From the IMG/VR virus record IMGVR_UViG_3300044697_000087, positions 1 to 39,765 of that record: DNA of 39,765 nucleotides, one strand, 5' to 3'. Positions 1-8,442 of the stretch are shown piece after piece. The notes below the pieces were generated by a model. It did not search any database. It was not told where the DNA came from and saw only the letters and a list, made by a program, of their open reading frames with translations. This DNA is from a virus. The first letter of the stretch is position 1; each line of letters opens with the position of its first letter. The position numbers and the translations under genes were made by a program.

Positions 1-154
1 TCCTTTGGCTCCTGCGCCCCCCGTAAACCCAGAATTAGTTCCAGCCGCTATGGTGCCACCTCCTCCCGAACCGTATCCGTTGGCAGCAGCTCCCGTTGAA
101 TTTACCGCCGTTCCTGCGCCTCCAGCCCCTAATTGAGTTGAAGCGCCAGTTCCT
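1..154. repeat. Terminal direct repeat (contig overlap), left copy
   Basis: Positions 1-154 match 39612-39765 with a single difference (C at 127, T at 39738). An open fibre gene runs through the joint in frame. This means the sequence is circular or circularly permuted, with a unit length of about 39,611 bases. The mismatch changes a Gly codon GGG to GGA on the coding (minus) strand, so it is silent. It could be a physical terminal repeat, but assembly overlap of a circular map is simpler. Confidence 0.9.
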
Positions 155-1509
155 CCAAACCCGTAAAGAAGACCCACTGAGAGGCCATTTCCTCCGACGG
201 AACCAGCTGTTCTATAATCGCCGCCGCTTCCACCGCTGCCACCTACACCCCCATAAGCACTCGATCCCGCGGAAGAAGCTGTACTTGAAGCGCCACCTGC
301 TCCTCCGTTCGCTGTTATTAAAGAACCTAAAGAGCTTGCTCCTCCTGTTCCCCCAGAAGCACCGGCTGTACCGCCGGTTCCGGCCGCGCCGATTGAAACC
401 GTTTGACTTGATCCTACTGTACTTGCCGAGAAAATCCCTACCGCATATTCGCCGCCTCCGCCGCCACCCGAAGGAGCAAATTGAGAACTTACAGAAGGCG
501 CTCCCCCTCCTCCTCCTCCAGCCCCTATGCAGGTCACTTGACATTCCACCATTCCTAGAGTAGGCGTATAGCTTCCACTTGAAGTAAATACCTGATTCTT
601 AGTGGAAAATCCAGGTCTCGTTGTAATAGGAATTTGAGTTGTTGTATTTATAACAGAAGAAGATCCCGTGAAACAGATCGATCCATATTCAAGGGTGCCG
701 AGTCCTGTGATGGCATTTGTACCGTCGCTAAAAACAGTCGCATTTGTTAAAACGAGTGTTGCACCTGTGCCCACTGAAATAGCCGAAGAAACTCCGGTAA
801 AATAGCTGGAATTGACAGAAAATTGTTCCGCTCCTGTTCCATTGCATGTGAGCATCACTAGATTTAGAGGAGTAGTAAATGCGGAATTAAAAACTTGGAT
901 GCTGCCCGTTCCCGATGTTTCAAAAGCTCCACTTATAGAGCAATTCTGAACGGCTACATCACCAGCTGAGTTTGTCGCAGCTGACAAAGAACTCCCGCTA
1001 TTCAAGGTGATTGTTTGAATGTAATTAATAGTTCCTGGGCTGCTCATTGTGTGATAAGCAATCCCTGTAGTTCCTGTATTTATAAGGCAGTTGATTAGGG
1101 AGATTGAGGAAGAAGAGCTTGATGAGGTGAATTGAATGGGGGTATTGTTAGTTCCTTCTAGAGAGCATTCGATTACTTCCACCGTCGTCGCGTTGGAACC
1201 CGTCACCGAAAGAGCATAACTGCCGTTGGTGGTAATCCCTAATCCCGCTATCGTACAACCACCAGAAAAAGAAGCAGATACCTCACCAACAATCAGAACG
1301 TTTCCAATATATTCGGAGGGAAAAGAGGTGAGATTAACGCTAGCCTTCAGCGTAACATTCTCGGTGTAAGTTCCTGTGCGTATAAAAATGGTGTCGCCCG
1401 CTGAAGCAGCTGTCATAGCGGCTCCAATAGTAGTATGAGTCCCGTATCCAGGAGTCGCGGAAACTATCCACTTGGCCGTGCTAAATCCGCTATTAGGAGG
1501 TATTGACAT
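1..1509 (-). CDS. Tail fibre/spike with beta-helix and Gly-rich C-terminus (5' 503 codons; continues across contig end)
   Basis: The frame opens at an ATG at 1509, ten bases after the preceding gene's stop, and is still open at base 1. It continues at 39611 on the other contig end and stops with TAG at 39579, giving 513 residues. The N-terminal 100 residues (AAMTAASAGDTIFIRTGTYT) are pectate-lyase/right-handed beta-helix-like, typical of receptor-binding spikes. A Ser/Thr/Asn-rich helix region follows. The last about 150 residues are Gly/Ala/Ser-rich and end in GAGAKGVIVIQEYILS, a C-terminus common on phage fibres. Likely virion surface protein that meets the host. The function is inferred from composition and position, not from a specific homologue. 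Confidence 0.8.
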   Translation of the reverse strand, partial: MSIPPNSGFSTAKWIVSATPGYGTHTTIGAAMTAASAGDTIFIRTGTYTENVTLKASVNLTSFPSEYIGNVLIVGEVSASFSGGCTIAGLGITTNGSYALSVTGSNATTVEVIECSLEGTNNTPIQFTSSSSSSSISLINCLINTGTTGIAYHTMSSPGTINYIQTITLNSGSSLSAATNSAGDVAVQNCSISGAFETSGTGSIQVFNSAFTTPLNLVMLTCNGTGAEQFSVNSSYFTGVSSAISVGTGATLVLTNATVFSDGTNAITGLGTLEYGSICFTGSSSVINTTTQIPITTRPGFSTKNQVFTSSGSYTPTLGMVECQVTCIGAGGGGGGAPSVSSQFAPSGGGGGGEYAVGIFSASTVGSSQTVSIGAAGTGGTAGASGGTGGASSLGSLITANGGAGGASSTASSAGSSAYGGVGGSGGSGGDYRTAGSVGGNGLSVGLLYGFGGTGASTQLGAGGAGTAVNSTGAAANGYGSGGGGTIAAGTNSGFTGGAGAKG

Positions 1510-1518
1510 ATTTCTTCC

Positions 1519-2955
1519 TTAAGTTTTGTTCCAAGCACCCACATAATTGATGCAGTTCCACTGGGTGTCGGTGGATCTGTAAACGAGGGTGCAAGCATCG
1601 CCCGAAGCTGTATTGCTCTGTGTTCCGGCGCTTGAAGACACATTCGTCGCAATCTTGATCGTTTGGCCTGTATTAGCCTGGATAGTTAAAGTGAAGGCCC
1701 CATCCACAAAAAATCTGATGGTATCGCCGTTATTGGGAGAAGCTGGCAGAGTTCCTGTGCAAGTGCCAGCTATGAAATAACCGTTGAAGGCAAGCGCATT
1801 GAAGGCCCCGCTTTCGTCGTGCCATGTGAAGAATTCAGTAGATGCAATCGTGATGGAGTTATTGCCATTAGTTATTGAGATGCCGTTACCGGCAGTTAGA
1901 GTTGCAGCCGCTGGAGTAGTTGTTCCTCCAATTAATAACTGACCTGAAGTCAGAGTTGCTGCTTGCAAAGCTCCTGTCGTCGTTGTGTTGGAGTAAACGG
2001 CGCCGTTGATGTTGAAGGAATTGCTCGAAGTTCCCCCGTGCGCTACATTCAACGTCCCTATAACTGTTTCTGTGGTTCCTGAACCACTGAAGGTAAGGCC
2101 CGTAGTCCCGCCAGTAAAAGTAAATGCGTCGCCTGTAAGAGCGCCTCCGCTATCTCCTGTGATCGAGATGGAACTTGTCGCAGCTGTTTGCCAAGTTGGG
2201 AGCGCCGACGCGCCATTCGAGGTAAGCAATTGGCCTGAAGTACCCACTCCCGAGACATTCTGGAGAGGGGAAGTCGACGTAGTTCCGCCTGTTACCAAAG
2301 AATAGGGAGTAAACGAAGTATCGCCAGTACCTCCGTGAGAAACGTTTAGAGTTCCTCCTAAGGTTTCTGTTGTTCCAGATCCGGCGAACGTCAGCCCAGA
2401 AGTCCCTCCAGTAAATGTAAAGGCATCTCCGGTTAACGGACCGCCTGTGTCCCCTGTGATAGAGATAGAACTTGAAGGAATCGCTTGCCACGTGGGATCA
2501 GCGCTAGCTCCGTTACTTGTGAGTACTTCGCCGCTGGTTCCTACTCCTGAGACATTCTGAAGGGCTCCTGTGGAGGTTGTACCTCCTAAAATGACCGAAT
2601 AAGGAGTAAAAGAAGTATCGCCGGTTCCTCCATGGGACACATTGAGTGTTCCCCCTAGGGTTTCAGTCATGCCGGCTCCGGCAAACGTCAACCCAGAAGT
2701 ACCACCTGTAAAGGTAAAAGAGTCTCCTGTTAGAGGGCCACCCGAATCGCCAGTGATAGAGATCGAACTTGCAGGCTCGATGTAAGTGATGGTGAGGGTG
2801 CTATCTCCAGGATCTCCTGTTACAGATAGATTACCACTTCCAAGAATCTGAATATTATTGCCCGATGGCCCTACGGGACCCCCTGTGTTCCCAGATAAAG
2901 TCTCAACAACACTGCCCCCTCCCCCACCTACATTAATGACGCCCGCTTGACTCAT
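1519..2955 (-). CDS. Tail fibre protein with 99-residue tandem repeats
   Basis: 478 residues, Gly/Thr/Ser-rich. Residues 63-161 and 162-260 are two near-copies of one 99-residue unit beginning SSISITGD and ending in TSNGAS..PTWQ. A third partial copy starts at 261. The last about 120 residues (WHDESGAFNALAFNGYF onward) form a distinct non-repetitive domain with a segment seen in many fibre and exosialidase-like tips. The start ATG overlaps the stop of the upstream gene by four bases, so the pair is probably translationally coupled. It belongs to the fibre operon reading leftward. Likely a trimeric fibre shaft; the receptor is unknown. Confidence 0.8.
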   Translation of the reverse strand: MSQAGVINVGGGGGSVVETLSGNTGGPVGPSGNNIQILGSGNLSVTGDPGDSTLTITYIEPASSISITGDSGGPLTGDSFTFTGGTSGLTFAGAGMTETLGGTLNVSHGGTGDTSFTPYSVILGGTTSTGALQNVSGVGTSGEVLTSNGASADPTWQAIPSSSISITGDTGGPLTGDAFTFTGGTSGLTFAGSGTTETLGGTLNVSHGGTGDTSFTPYSLVTGGTTSTSPLQNVSGVGTSGQLLTSNGASALPTWQTAATSSISITGDSGGALTGDAFTFTGGTTGLTFSGSGTTETVIGTLNVAHGGTSSNSFNINGAVYSNTTTTGALQAATLTSGQLLIGGTTTPAAATLTAGNGISITNGNNSITIASTEFFTWHDESGAFNALAFNGYFIAGTCTGTLPASPNNGDTIRFFVDGAFTLTIQANTGQTIKIATNVSSSAGTQSNTASGDACTLVYRSTDTQWNCINYVGAWNKT

Positions 2956-3287
2956 ACTTGCACCACATATTGTACCACTAAATAAACGAGTCCCGTGCCT
3001 GCGGCTCCCGAAACCAAGTATTGGGTTCCGGCAGGGATAAAGACAGCATCCGTTGAATTAGGACTGTCCGACGTGATGTCATAGAGGAAGAAGGAAGTGG
3101 GGGGAGCAACATCGACCGTCGTCGTTCCGTCCACCGAAACTGTGATTAGGGAAGTCGAGTTATTGACGAGCTTTACAATCGACGCCGCATTAACGAGAGG
3201 TGTCCCTAATTTCTGATAAGTGCCCGTGAAAGTGCTTGAATCGATACTGCGTATAGGCTCATACAGCATCCTTTTTGTGTATGCCAT
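2952..3287 (-). CDS. Small tail/fibre-associated structural protein
   Basis: 111 residues with no recognised family. It has a beta-rich pattern (ITVSVDGTTTVDVAPPTSFF and IPAGTQYLVSG), as in small phage tail or head decoration proteins that normalise boundary values. It lies between two fibre genes, eight bases after the 378-residue fibre, and overlaps the next start by four bases. This places it in the fibre assembly. It could be a fibre cap, an attachment protein or a decoration protein. There is no membrane segment or cysteine motif. Confidence 0.7.
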   Translation of the reverse strand: MAYTKRMLYEPIRSIDSSTFTGTYQKLGTPLVNAASIVKLVNNSTSLITVSVDGTTTVDVAPPTSFFLYDITSDSPNSTDAVFIPAGTQYLVSGAAGTGLVYLVVQYVVQV

Positions 3288-3295
3288 ATGGCTCC

Positions 3296-4432
3296 TTAGT
3301 TAATGATCATCCAACCAACTACTGAAACGTCACTCGTCTGAAGAGAAGTTGCCGTAGCTACCTCAACTGCGTTAATCACAAAGGAGGTGGCGGCTGTAAT
3401 AGTTCCTACACCAAGTTCTCCTAGCGCTGCTGCCCCAGTTGCCCCTATGGACTGTCTCCATAAAATGATTAAAGAAGAGGCTGTGACGGCCGTTGTAGCC
3501 ACCGTTGCTGTTCCTCCCACCAGAGTAACGCTCCCGATTGAGTTAGCGCCTGCCGCAGTTGTAGTTCCGACAGAAGTACTCACAAGCTTATTTCCCGCAG
3601 TTCCCAAAACCAAGTTTCCGTTCGTGGCTGTGATATTACCTAAAGTCGCTGTGAGAGTGGTGCTAGCCGTCAAAGAGCCTGTGACCGCCGTGTTTCCGGT
3701 GGCATTCCCAATATGAGTAGCGCCCGTTCCTCCCGTACCAATGCTCGTTACGGCAGACCCTGTGGTGTTGATATTTGTGGTTCCTGTGATAGATGCGCCA
3801 CCTACTGTCACCGTCAGACCGCCTGTGGTTGCTACAAGTCCTGTAGAAGCTGTCAATGAACCCGTGACAGCTGTGTTACCTGTGGCATTACCGATATTGA
3901 CAGCGCCTGTGCCTCCAGTGCCGATTGTAGTAACGGCTGATCCCGAGGCATTAATGCTGGCTGTGCCTACCTGCGTCAAAGCCGCTAGGGTGGACAAGCC
4001 ATCTGCTGTGAAGGTCGTGCCCGCTGTCAGAGATGTCGTGGTTGTGAGGCTGCCTGGCGTAACCACAGCGTTAACAAGGCCGATTGTGGCTGTAGAACCA
4101 GATCCTGTCGTTGTGAGTTCACTCGAGGCCCCAGAAATGTTAATGTTTCCTGCTGCCGGAGTGACGACAGTGGAATCTTGCGTCGTTAGAGTGTTTAAGG
4201 CACCCGAGGCACTTCCAATCAGAGACCAAGTAGGAACCACATTTCCGGATACAGAGGAAAAAGACGTCAGCACATATTCTGTGTTGGCTACTTCGTTTAT
4301 CCACCTTTTTCCGATGGGATAATTGGCATTTGCAGAAGTGGGGGACACCTGAGAAATAACGGGTACTTCTACCCCTTCTGGACGGCTTCCAAAGCCCTGC
4401 GTGTATAAATTGGCACCTGGTTGTATAGTCAT
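3296..4432 (-). CDS. Tail fibre protein, Thr/Gly/Ser-rich with internal repeats
   Basis: 378 residues. The N-terminal 70 residues contain YPIGKRWINEVANTEYVLTS, a module also present in modified form in the gene at 38281-39567 (YPVQKQWLNTVSNDFWFLKG). The two probably attach to the same virion site. The central part repeats a unit around SAVT(T/S)IGTGGTGA.(N/H)IGNATGNTAVTGSLTAST twice in tandem. The C-terminus is more hydrophobic and ordered, compatible with a trimerisation or tip domain. It is the first gene of the leftward fibre operon and starts 137 bases from the divergent plus-strand island. Confidence 0.8.
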   Translation of the reverse strand: MTIQPGANLYTQGFGSRPEGVEVPVISQVSPTSANANYPIGKRWINEVANTEYVLTSFSSVSGNVVPTWSLIGSASGALNTLTTQDSTVVTPAAGNINISGASSELTTTGSGSTATIGLVNAVVTPGSLTTTTSLTAGTTFTADGLSTLAALTQVGTASINASGSAVTTIGTGGTGAVNIGNATGNTAVTGSLTASTGLVATTGGLTVTVGGASITGTTNINTTGSAVTSIGTGGTGATHIGNATGNTAVTGSLTASTTLTATLGNITATNGNLVLGTAGNKLVSTSVGTTTAAGANSIGSVTLVGGTATVATTAVTASSLIILWRQSIGATGAAALGELGVGTITAATSFVINAVEVATATSLQTSDVSVVGWMIIN

Positions 4433-4569
4433 GTAAAATCTCCTTGAGGTATTAACCGGAGATTTAATGCATCCCTAAATAATGTTCTACGGATATAAAG
4501 AAATTATTTTAATCATTTAGGTGGTGATAAAATGTGGAAATCGACTATCGTTTAGGGAAAAGAGAAAGC
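4433..4569. promoter_or_regulatory. Divergent intergenic promoter region
   Basis: This gap separates the leftward fibre operon from the rightward membrane-protein island. Around 4496-4516 it holds a copy of the AT-rich motif found before other structural units (minus strand ATTAAAATAATTTCTTTATATCC). TATATC can serve as a -10 toward the fibre genes. A purine-rich stretch precedes the ATG at 4570. The promoter assignment is inference from recurrence and base composition. Confidence 0.5.
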
Positions 4570-4671
4570 ATGGACGCTTTTATTCTAACTTTTATCGCAG
4601 GATTACTAGGAGGAGCCATCGGAACAGTGGCGGGAAGTTTTATATACGAAATCTTAAGAGGGAAACGATGA
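4570..4671 (+). CDS. Small membrane protein (holin-like candidate)
   Basis: 33 residues: MDAFILTFIAGLLGGAIGTV then a short charged tail (EILRGKR). It is a single hydrophobic Gly-zipper-like segment with an external N-terminus. ATG at 4570 follows AGAGAAAGC. Its stop overlaps the next ATG (ATGA), so the pair is coupled. Size, single membrane span and position beside the tail genes suggest a lysis-related or superinfection protein. No homologue is recognised. Confidence 0.6.
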   Translation: MDAFILTFIAGLLGGAIGTVAGSFIYEILRGKR

Positions 4672-4766
4672 AATTCTGGTTAGCATTGTGGTTATTCGCA
4701 TTGATTTTCTTTGTGTTGGGTTACACCGCCAGGTCTCTTATCCAAAGAATTAAGGTTGATGATTAA
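4668..4766 (+). CDS. Small membrane protein
   Basis: 32 residues with one strong hydrophobic helix (FWLALWLFALIFFVLGY) followed by a basic tail. ATG at 4668 overlaps the previous stop, as in coupled pairs. A longer reading frame extends upstream from 4521, but that part is Arg-rich, has no ribosome site and lies over the previous gene. Likely sits in the host membrane with its neighbour; a holin/antiholin-like role is possible but unproven. Confidence 0.6.
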   Translation: MKFWLALWLFALIFFVLGYTARSLIQRIKVDD

Positions 4767-4950
4767 CGAATTTCTCTTCTCCTATATATTTCGAAAGATT
4801 TCCGATGACTACTTTTATGGGGAGCCCGATTTCCTGAAGGCCTTCATTAAATATTTAGATAAGAAGTTTCCTAATATAACGTCGCAAAAAGAATATAAAA
4901 AAAGGGCGTATGAGGAAATAATGTTTTTAATTAGAACTCACGAGGAATGA
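4759..4950 (+). CDS. Hypothetical protein
   Basis: 63 residues beginning MINEFLFSYIFRKISDDYFY. It is mixed aromatic and charged, predicted mostly helical, with no clear membrane span. The start at 4759 overlaps the end of the previous frame by eight bases; an in-frame ATG at 4711 would overlap it much more. It is part of the four-gene plus-strand island opposite the tail operon. No family is recognised. Confidence 0.6.
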   Translation: MINEFLFSYIFRKISDDYFYGEPDFLKAFIKYLDKKFPNITSQKEYKKRAYEEIMFLIRTHEE

Positions 4951-4957
4951 GGTGTTT

Positions 4958-5035
4958 ATGGAACCAAATTTGATGTGGATAGTTATAATATTCATCATAT
5001 ATGGACAATGGGAAGCAGCTAGAGCTAAAAAATAA
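4958..5035 (+). CDS. Very small membrane peptide
   Basis: 25 residues: a hydrophobic core (LMWIVIIFIIYG) and a basic C-terminus. GAGG stands six bases ahead of the ATG at 4958. It ends one base before the stop of the converging minus-strand gene at 5036. It is the fourth gene of the island and the third with a membrane segment. Function unknown. Confidence 0.5.
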   Translation: MEPNLMWIVIIFIIYGQWEAARAKK

Positions 5036-7423
5036 TTAAGATTTTTCTTCTTTTACTGATTTTAAATCTTTAGGTTTTAGTTTTTCTTTTGCCTTTTTAA
5101 TCCTTTGTAATTTTTCTGCATAAGTTCCTTCTGTTGAGGCAACCGCTTTCCTGTATTCCTCTTTTGCTATTTCTCTTTGAGCTTTATGAAGTCCGTGAGC
5201 AACTCCTCGGAATATGAGAGCAATATACCTAGCGGTTCCCTGCTGAGCTAAAACGGTGGAAATACTTCCTATAAAGTGAAATTTAGTTCCAGTTGTTTCT
5301 TCGAAAGCCATGAGGCCCGCATTAAGCATAATAGCTCTTCCGATAGGAGTATTAAAGAGAGCTTTTTGAGGAGAAACTAACATTCTTTTAACAAACCCTT
5401 TGAATTCTTTAATAAAAGTCTTTGCAGTTGGCGACTTAACATATTTTTCAATAAATTTTTTAGCTCCCGTCTTAGCCGCCTTTGTCGCTTCTTCCACTTT
5501 TTGAGCTGTTGCGGAAGGATCTCCCATAGAGCGAGCTCGTTCGGCCAACTTTTCTGCTGATCCCTTTTCTGGAGTCTTCAAATGTTTAAGTACGCGTTCG
5601 TTCATCTCTATGGCATTTTCCTTAGAAAGATTATGAACCTTTTGAACCTTCTCTTGTTGAGTAGTTGTTGGTCCACTTTTTAATTTTTTAAACGTTTTCT
5701 CAGCCTTTTGCCTAGCGCTTAAATTTTTTAAGTTCAATTGATGTTCGTGAAGTTTTATATCCGCATCAGCATGCTCAACGAGATCTTTAAGAGCTTTTTC
5801 TTCTCTCTGAAGGGCTCTCAGTTCATTCATAGCACTCATACTCTTTGTGTTTTTAAGGGCCACTAATTCGTCTCGGATTTCCGATAACCTTCTCAAATAA
5901 GCGTCCTTGTAAACCTTATGGGCTTGAAATAATTTGTCGTTTGGTTTCATTCGCGAAGGAAGCTTTACCTTGGATTTCTCAAGTCTTGCAGCAGCTTGAA
6001 TGCGTTCTGGATTATAGTCTCTCTTTGTAAAATTTGGTTCTTTTCCAGATTCAATTTCCGCAGTTAAATTCTTCACTTTTTCAAGAGCCTTTTTCTCTAG
6101 ATCGTGAACTGTCGGTCGAGCTTCTCCTGTACGCGCCATATTAAGAAGATCGTTTAAGTTTTCTTCCGCATACGCCAATTGTTTTTCGTGATACTTAAGG
6201 AGGTTCTCAGCTCTGGATCTTTGATCTTTTGGGAGTCTGGCCATTTCGTCTTCAAAGGCCCGAACTTGAGACGCTAAGCGTTCATAATCGTCTCTCGCTT
6301 TAGGAATCGCCTTTGAAGCCGCTTCCATACGTTGTTCATCCTTGGCGATCGTTTCAAGCCCTTTAACCTTGTTTCTTCGAGCCATTCTTTCAGCTTCATA
6401 CGTTTCTGCCTCTTTCTGATATTCGGGCCACATTTCCAATTCTTTTTCTCGCATCTTAGAAGCCTCTTTTGTTTTAAATAGAGGCCTCTTTTCTGTTACC
6501 TTCTTAATCCTTCCTGCTGGCTGTCCTGGATATTCTTTCCCAACTTTCGCAGTCATCTTAATCAACTTGTCAGCTTCTTGTGCGTCAGCAGCAGCCACCT
6601 TTTCTAAATCTATTCCCGATTTAGCTGCCGTCCGTGCCACCTTTTCCGCCATCGCTTCAGGGGCAATCCCTTTTGCTTTTGCTAATCGACCAAACATCTT
6701 TTCAAAGGATGCCAATTTTCCCAGTTTAGCCAGTCCCGCGAGTGCCTGTTCAAAAGGAATCAGAAGACCTATATTTTCTAATTGTCCGACAGTCTCTTGT
6801 TCGTCAGGATTGAGGCCTTGTCTTAATTGATCCGACAAAGTTGGTCTTCGATCTTTCGTAGGTTCTCTTCCCATCACACGTTGAGCAGCTTGTAAACCCA
6901 TCCTAATCGGTGCCGAAGGCTCAGTAAATCTACCCACCGCTTCTAAAGGAGATGCAATTCCTACGAAGGGAGCTGCTGCCGTTCGTACAGGATGTTGTTT
7001 GACAAACTCCTCTCCTTCTCTTTTTTCAGAGGTACCTCTTAAGAGATCCAGGAGACCTCCCTTCTTTTGTCCAGGGAAGAACTTAGTCCTCTTTTTCTCT
7101 CCCCCCATTCCCCCTTCTTGTTGCCCTTCCATTGCCATAATATAGGCTTCATCTGCCGATATATTTGGATTGTCTAACATCAACTCTTTGGCCTTATTGA
7201 CAATATTCAGTTGTTCTCTCGGAGAAAGATCTTCAACAGCTGTCTTATTGAAACGCTTAAGCCCTCCAATATCCATCCCTTTTAGTCGCTGAGATTGGGA
7301 TTTAGCTTGAGCTGCCTGTTGGTTCATCACCATGTCCGCAAATTCAGATCCTGCATCCTGAACTCCGTATCCGAGACGCTCCGCAAATCCTTGTTTTCTT
7401 TTTGCTGGTATAATCTGAATCAT
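5036..7423 (-). CDS. Large helical ejection/DNA-transfer-type virion protein
   Basis: 795 residues, lysine/glutamate-rich and almost wholly helical, with long coiled-coil stretches from about 320 to 660 and few hydrophobic segments (a weak one near 690-720). It begins immediately after the stop of the 220-residue gene. Proteins of this kind, placed between the tail hub and the fibres in podoviruses, are usually internal virion proteins ejected with the DNA (as P22 gp16/gp20 or T7 gp16). No lytic transglycosylase motif (Glu in a conserved ALI..ES context) is visible. Assignment is by position and composition. Confidence 0.65.
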   Translation of the reverse strand: MIQIIPAKRKQGFAERLGYGVQDAGSEFADMVMNQQAAQAKSQSQRLKGMDIGGLKRFNKTAVEDLSPREQLNIVNKAKELMLDNPNISADEAYIMAMEGQQEGGMGGEKKRTKFFPGQKKGGLLDLLRGTSEKREGEEFVKQHPVRTAAAPFVGIASPLEAVGRFTEPSAPIRMGLQAAQRVMGREPTKDRRPTLSDQLRQGLNPDEQETVGQLENIGLLIPFEQALAGLAKLGKLASFEKMFGRLAKAKGIAPEAMAEKVARTAAKSGIDLEKVAAADAQEADKLIKMTAKVGKEYPGQPAGRIKKVTEKRPLFKTKEASKMREKELEMWPEYQKEAETYEAERMARRNKVKGLETIAKDEQRMEAASKAIPKARDDYERLASQVRAFEDEMARLPKDQRSRAENLLKYHEKQLAYAEENLNDLLNMARTGEARPTVHDLEKKALEKVKNLTAEIESGKEPNFTKRDYNPERIQAAARLEKSKVKLPSRMKPNDKLFQAHKVYKDAYLRRLSEIRDELVALKNTKSMSAMNELRALQREEKALKDLVEHADADIKLHEHQLNLKNLSARQKAEKTFKKLKSGPTTTQQEKVQKVHNLSKENAIEMNERVLKHLKTPEKGSAEKLAERARSMGDPSATAQKVEEATKAAKTGAKKFIEKYVKSPTAKTFIKEFKGFVKRMLVSPQKALFNTPIGRAIMLNAGLMAFEETTGTKFHFIGSISTVLAQQGTARYIALIFRGVAHGLHKAQREIAKEEYRKAVASTEGTYAEKLQRIKKAKEKLKPKDLKSVKEEKS

Positions 7424-8086
7424 TTAGAACTCCATCATTCGGGAACCTTGAATCTTTCTGTTCATGGATTGCGGCATGAACGCCTGTCCAAATTGGCTTC
7501 CTATCTTCGCTCCCATAGCCGCGCCCGTCGGTCCTCCAAAATAGGCTCCAGCAGCTGTACCAACCACTGGCGCCCCAATTCCTATAGCTTTTTGCCACCA
7601 TGCTGGCTCTTCGGTTTCTTCCTCTAGGAAATTCTGGTAAGGCCTTTGTTGCATCAACATTTCGGAAAACTTCATCAGCTGTTGTAATTTTTCGCTCTGA
7701 AAGTCGTTTCTCTTGGAGTGCAGGTCCTGTAAGAAGTTCGATGTCATCGAGTTCATTGCGTTGCGAAACCCACTGCCGTGACGCCCACCCATACCTCGAT
7801 TGCTGAATCTGGTAGCTAGTTTCGACTGCTGTTCCCCCAATTGCCTCAACGCTGGCGCTTCCATCTGTTGGAAAGCATCCTGATCTCCTCCGGCCAATTT
7901 CGCCAAAAAGCTCTCCGGCATCACGTGCTTATAGAGGGACTGCAATATGTCCATCTGCTCAGGTTCGTAGTTTTGGAGACGCCCAAGTTGGTATCCCTGA
8001 GGGATTATGTTGCCTCCGGCCCTATTTGCACCTGAATTTCTACCCGCAGAACCGGGCATTCCAGAATTACCAACCATCGACGACAT
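7424..8086 (-). CDS. Ejection-type virion protein with Gly-zipper
   Basis: 220 residues. The N-terminal 40 residues are Gly/Asn-rich. The centre is helical and Gln/Met-rich. Residues about 165-205 form an Ala/Gly-rich amphipathic segment (GTAAGAYFGGPTGAAMGAK) as found in phage proteins that enter the cell envelope during DNA ejection. GAGG lies just before the ATG at 8086. It is cotranscribed with the 795-residue gene, which starts on the next base after its stop. Resembles P22 gp7-like DNA-transfer proteins in size and place; sequence identity is not claimed. Confidence 0.65.
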   Translation of the reverse strand: MSSMVGNSGMPGSAGRNSGANRAGGNIIPQGYQLGRLQNYEPEQMDILQSLYKHVMPESFLAKLAGGDQDAFQQMEAPALRQLGEQQSKLATRFSNRGMGGRHGSGFRNAMNSMTSNFLQDLHSKRNDFQSEKLQQLMKFSEMLMQQRPYQNFLEEETEEPAWWQKAIGIGAPVVGTAAGAYFGGPTGAAMGAKIGSQFGQAFMPQSMNRKIQGSRMMEF

Positions 8087-8145
8087 AAGGACCTCTTTTT
8101 TCTTTAAGATAGCAGTTTAAAATAATTTTTACTATCTCAAGAGCG
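8087..8145. promoter_or_regulatory. Divergent promoter with recurrent AT-rich motif
   Basis: On the minus strand TTGAGA is followed at 17 bases by AAACTG, across a spacer of TAGTAAAAATTATTTTA. On the plus strand the same DNA reads GTTTAAAATAATTTTTAC followed by TATCTC. GATAG and CTATC arms flank the core, making an interrupted palindrome. It serves the ejection genes (minus) and the 98-residue gene (plus). The motif recurs before portal, capsid and other units. Confidence 0.5.
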
Positions 8146-8442
8146 ATGGCCCTTAAAAACAAAAATCTGTTCACCCACCTCAATCAATTGAAGAAAGAGG
8201 CTGAAGCTCAATTTGAAAGAAGCCTTGACTCTAAGAATGTTGAACTCATCTATGATGCGATGGTACGCCTCAATAAGATCGACACAGACCTTTGTTTCCA
8301 AGAACACAAAGCCGCAGAGAAACAGATATTCTTCATTCCTGTAGATGAGGAATCGCCTGAATTCCTTTACATTGAGGAAAAGAGAAAGAGCGTCTTAAAA
8401 GCAATCGAATACATGCGGATCACCAAGAAGTGGGAATTTTAA
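8146..8442 (+). CDS. Hypothetical protein on plus-strand island
   Basis: 98 residues, charged and helical (FTHLNQLKKEAEAQFERSL), with no cysteines, membrane span or known motif. ATG at 8146 follows AAGAGCG. It is divergent from the ejection operon and its last four bases overlap the converging gene at 8439. An isolated plus-strand gene in a minus-strand structural block suggests separate timing or a late-acquired gene. No function can be assigned. Confidence 0.65.
   Translation: MALKNKNLFTHLNQLKKEAEAQFERSLDSKNVELIYDAMVRLNKIDTDLCFQEHKAAEKQIFFIPVDEESPEFLYIEEKRKSVLKAIEYMRITKKWEF

Noticed and set aside
96-563. Plus-strand Leu/Arg/Pro-rich ORF over the spike gene, and similar plus-strand ORFs over other fibre genes
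   Set aside because: Low-complexity complements of Gly/Ser/Thr-rich fibre codons, without ribosome sites.
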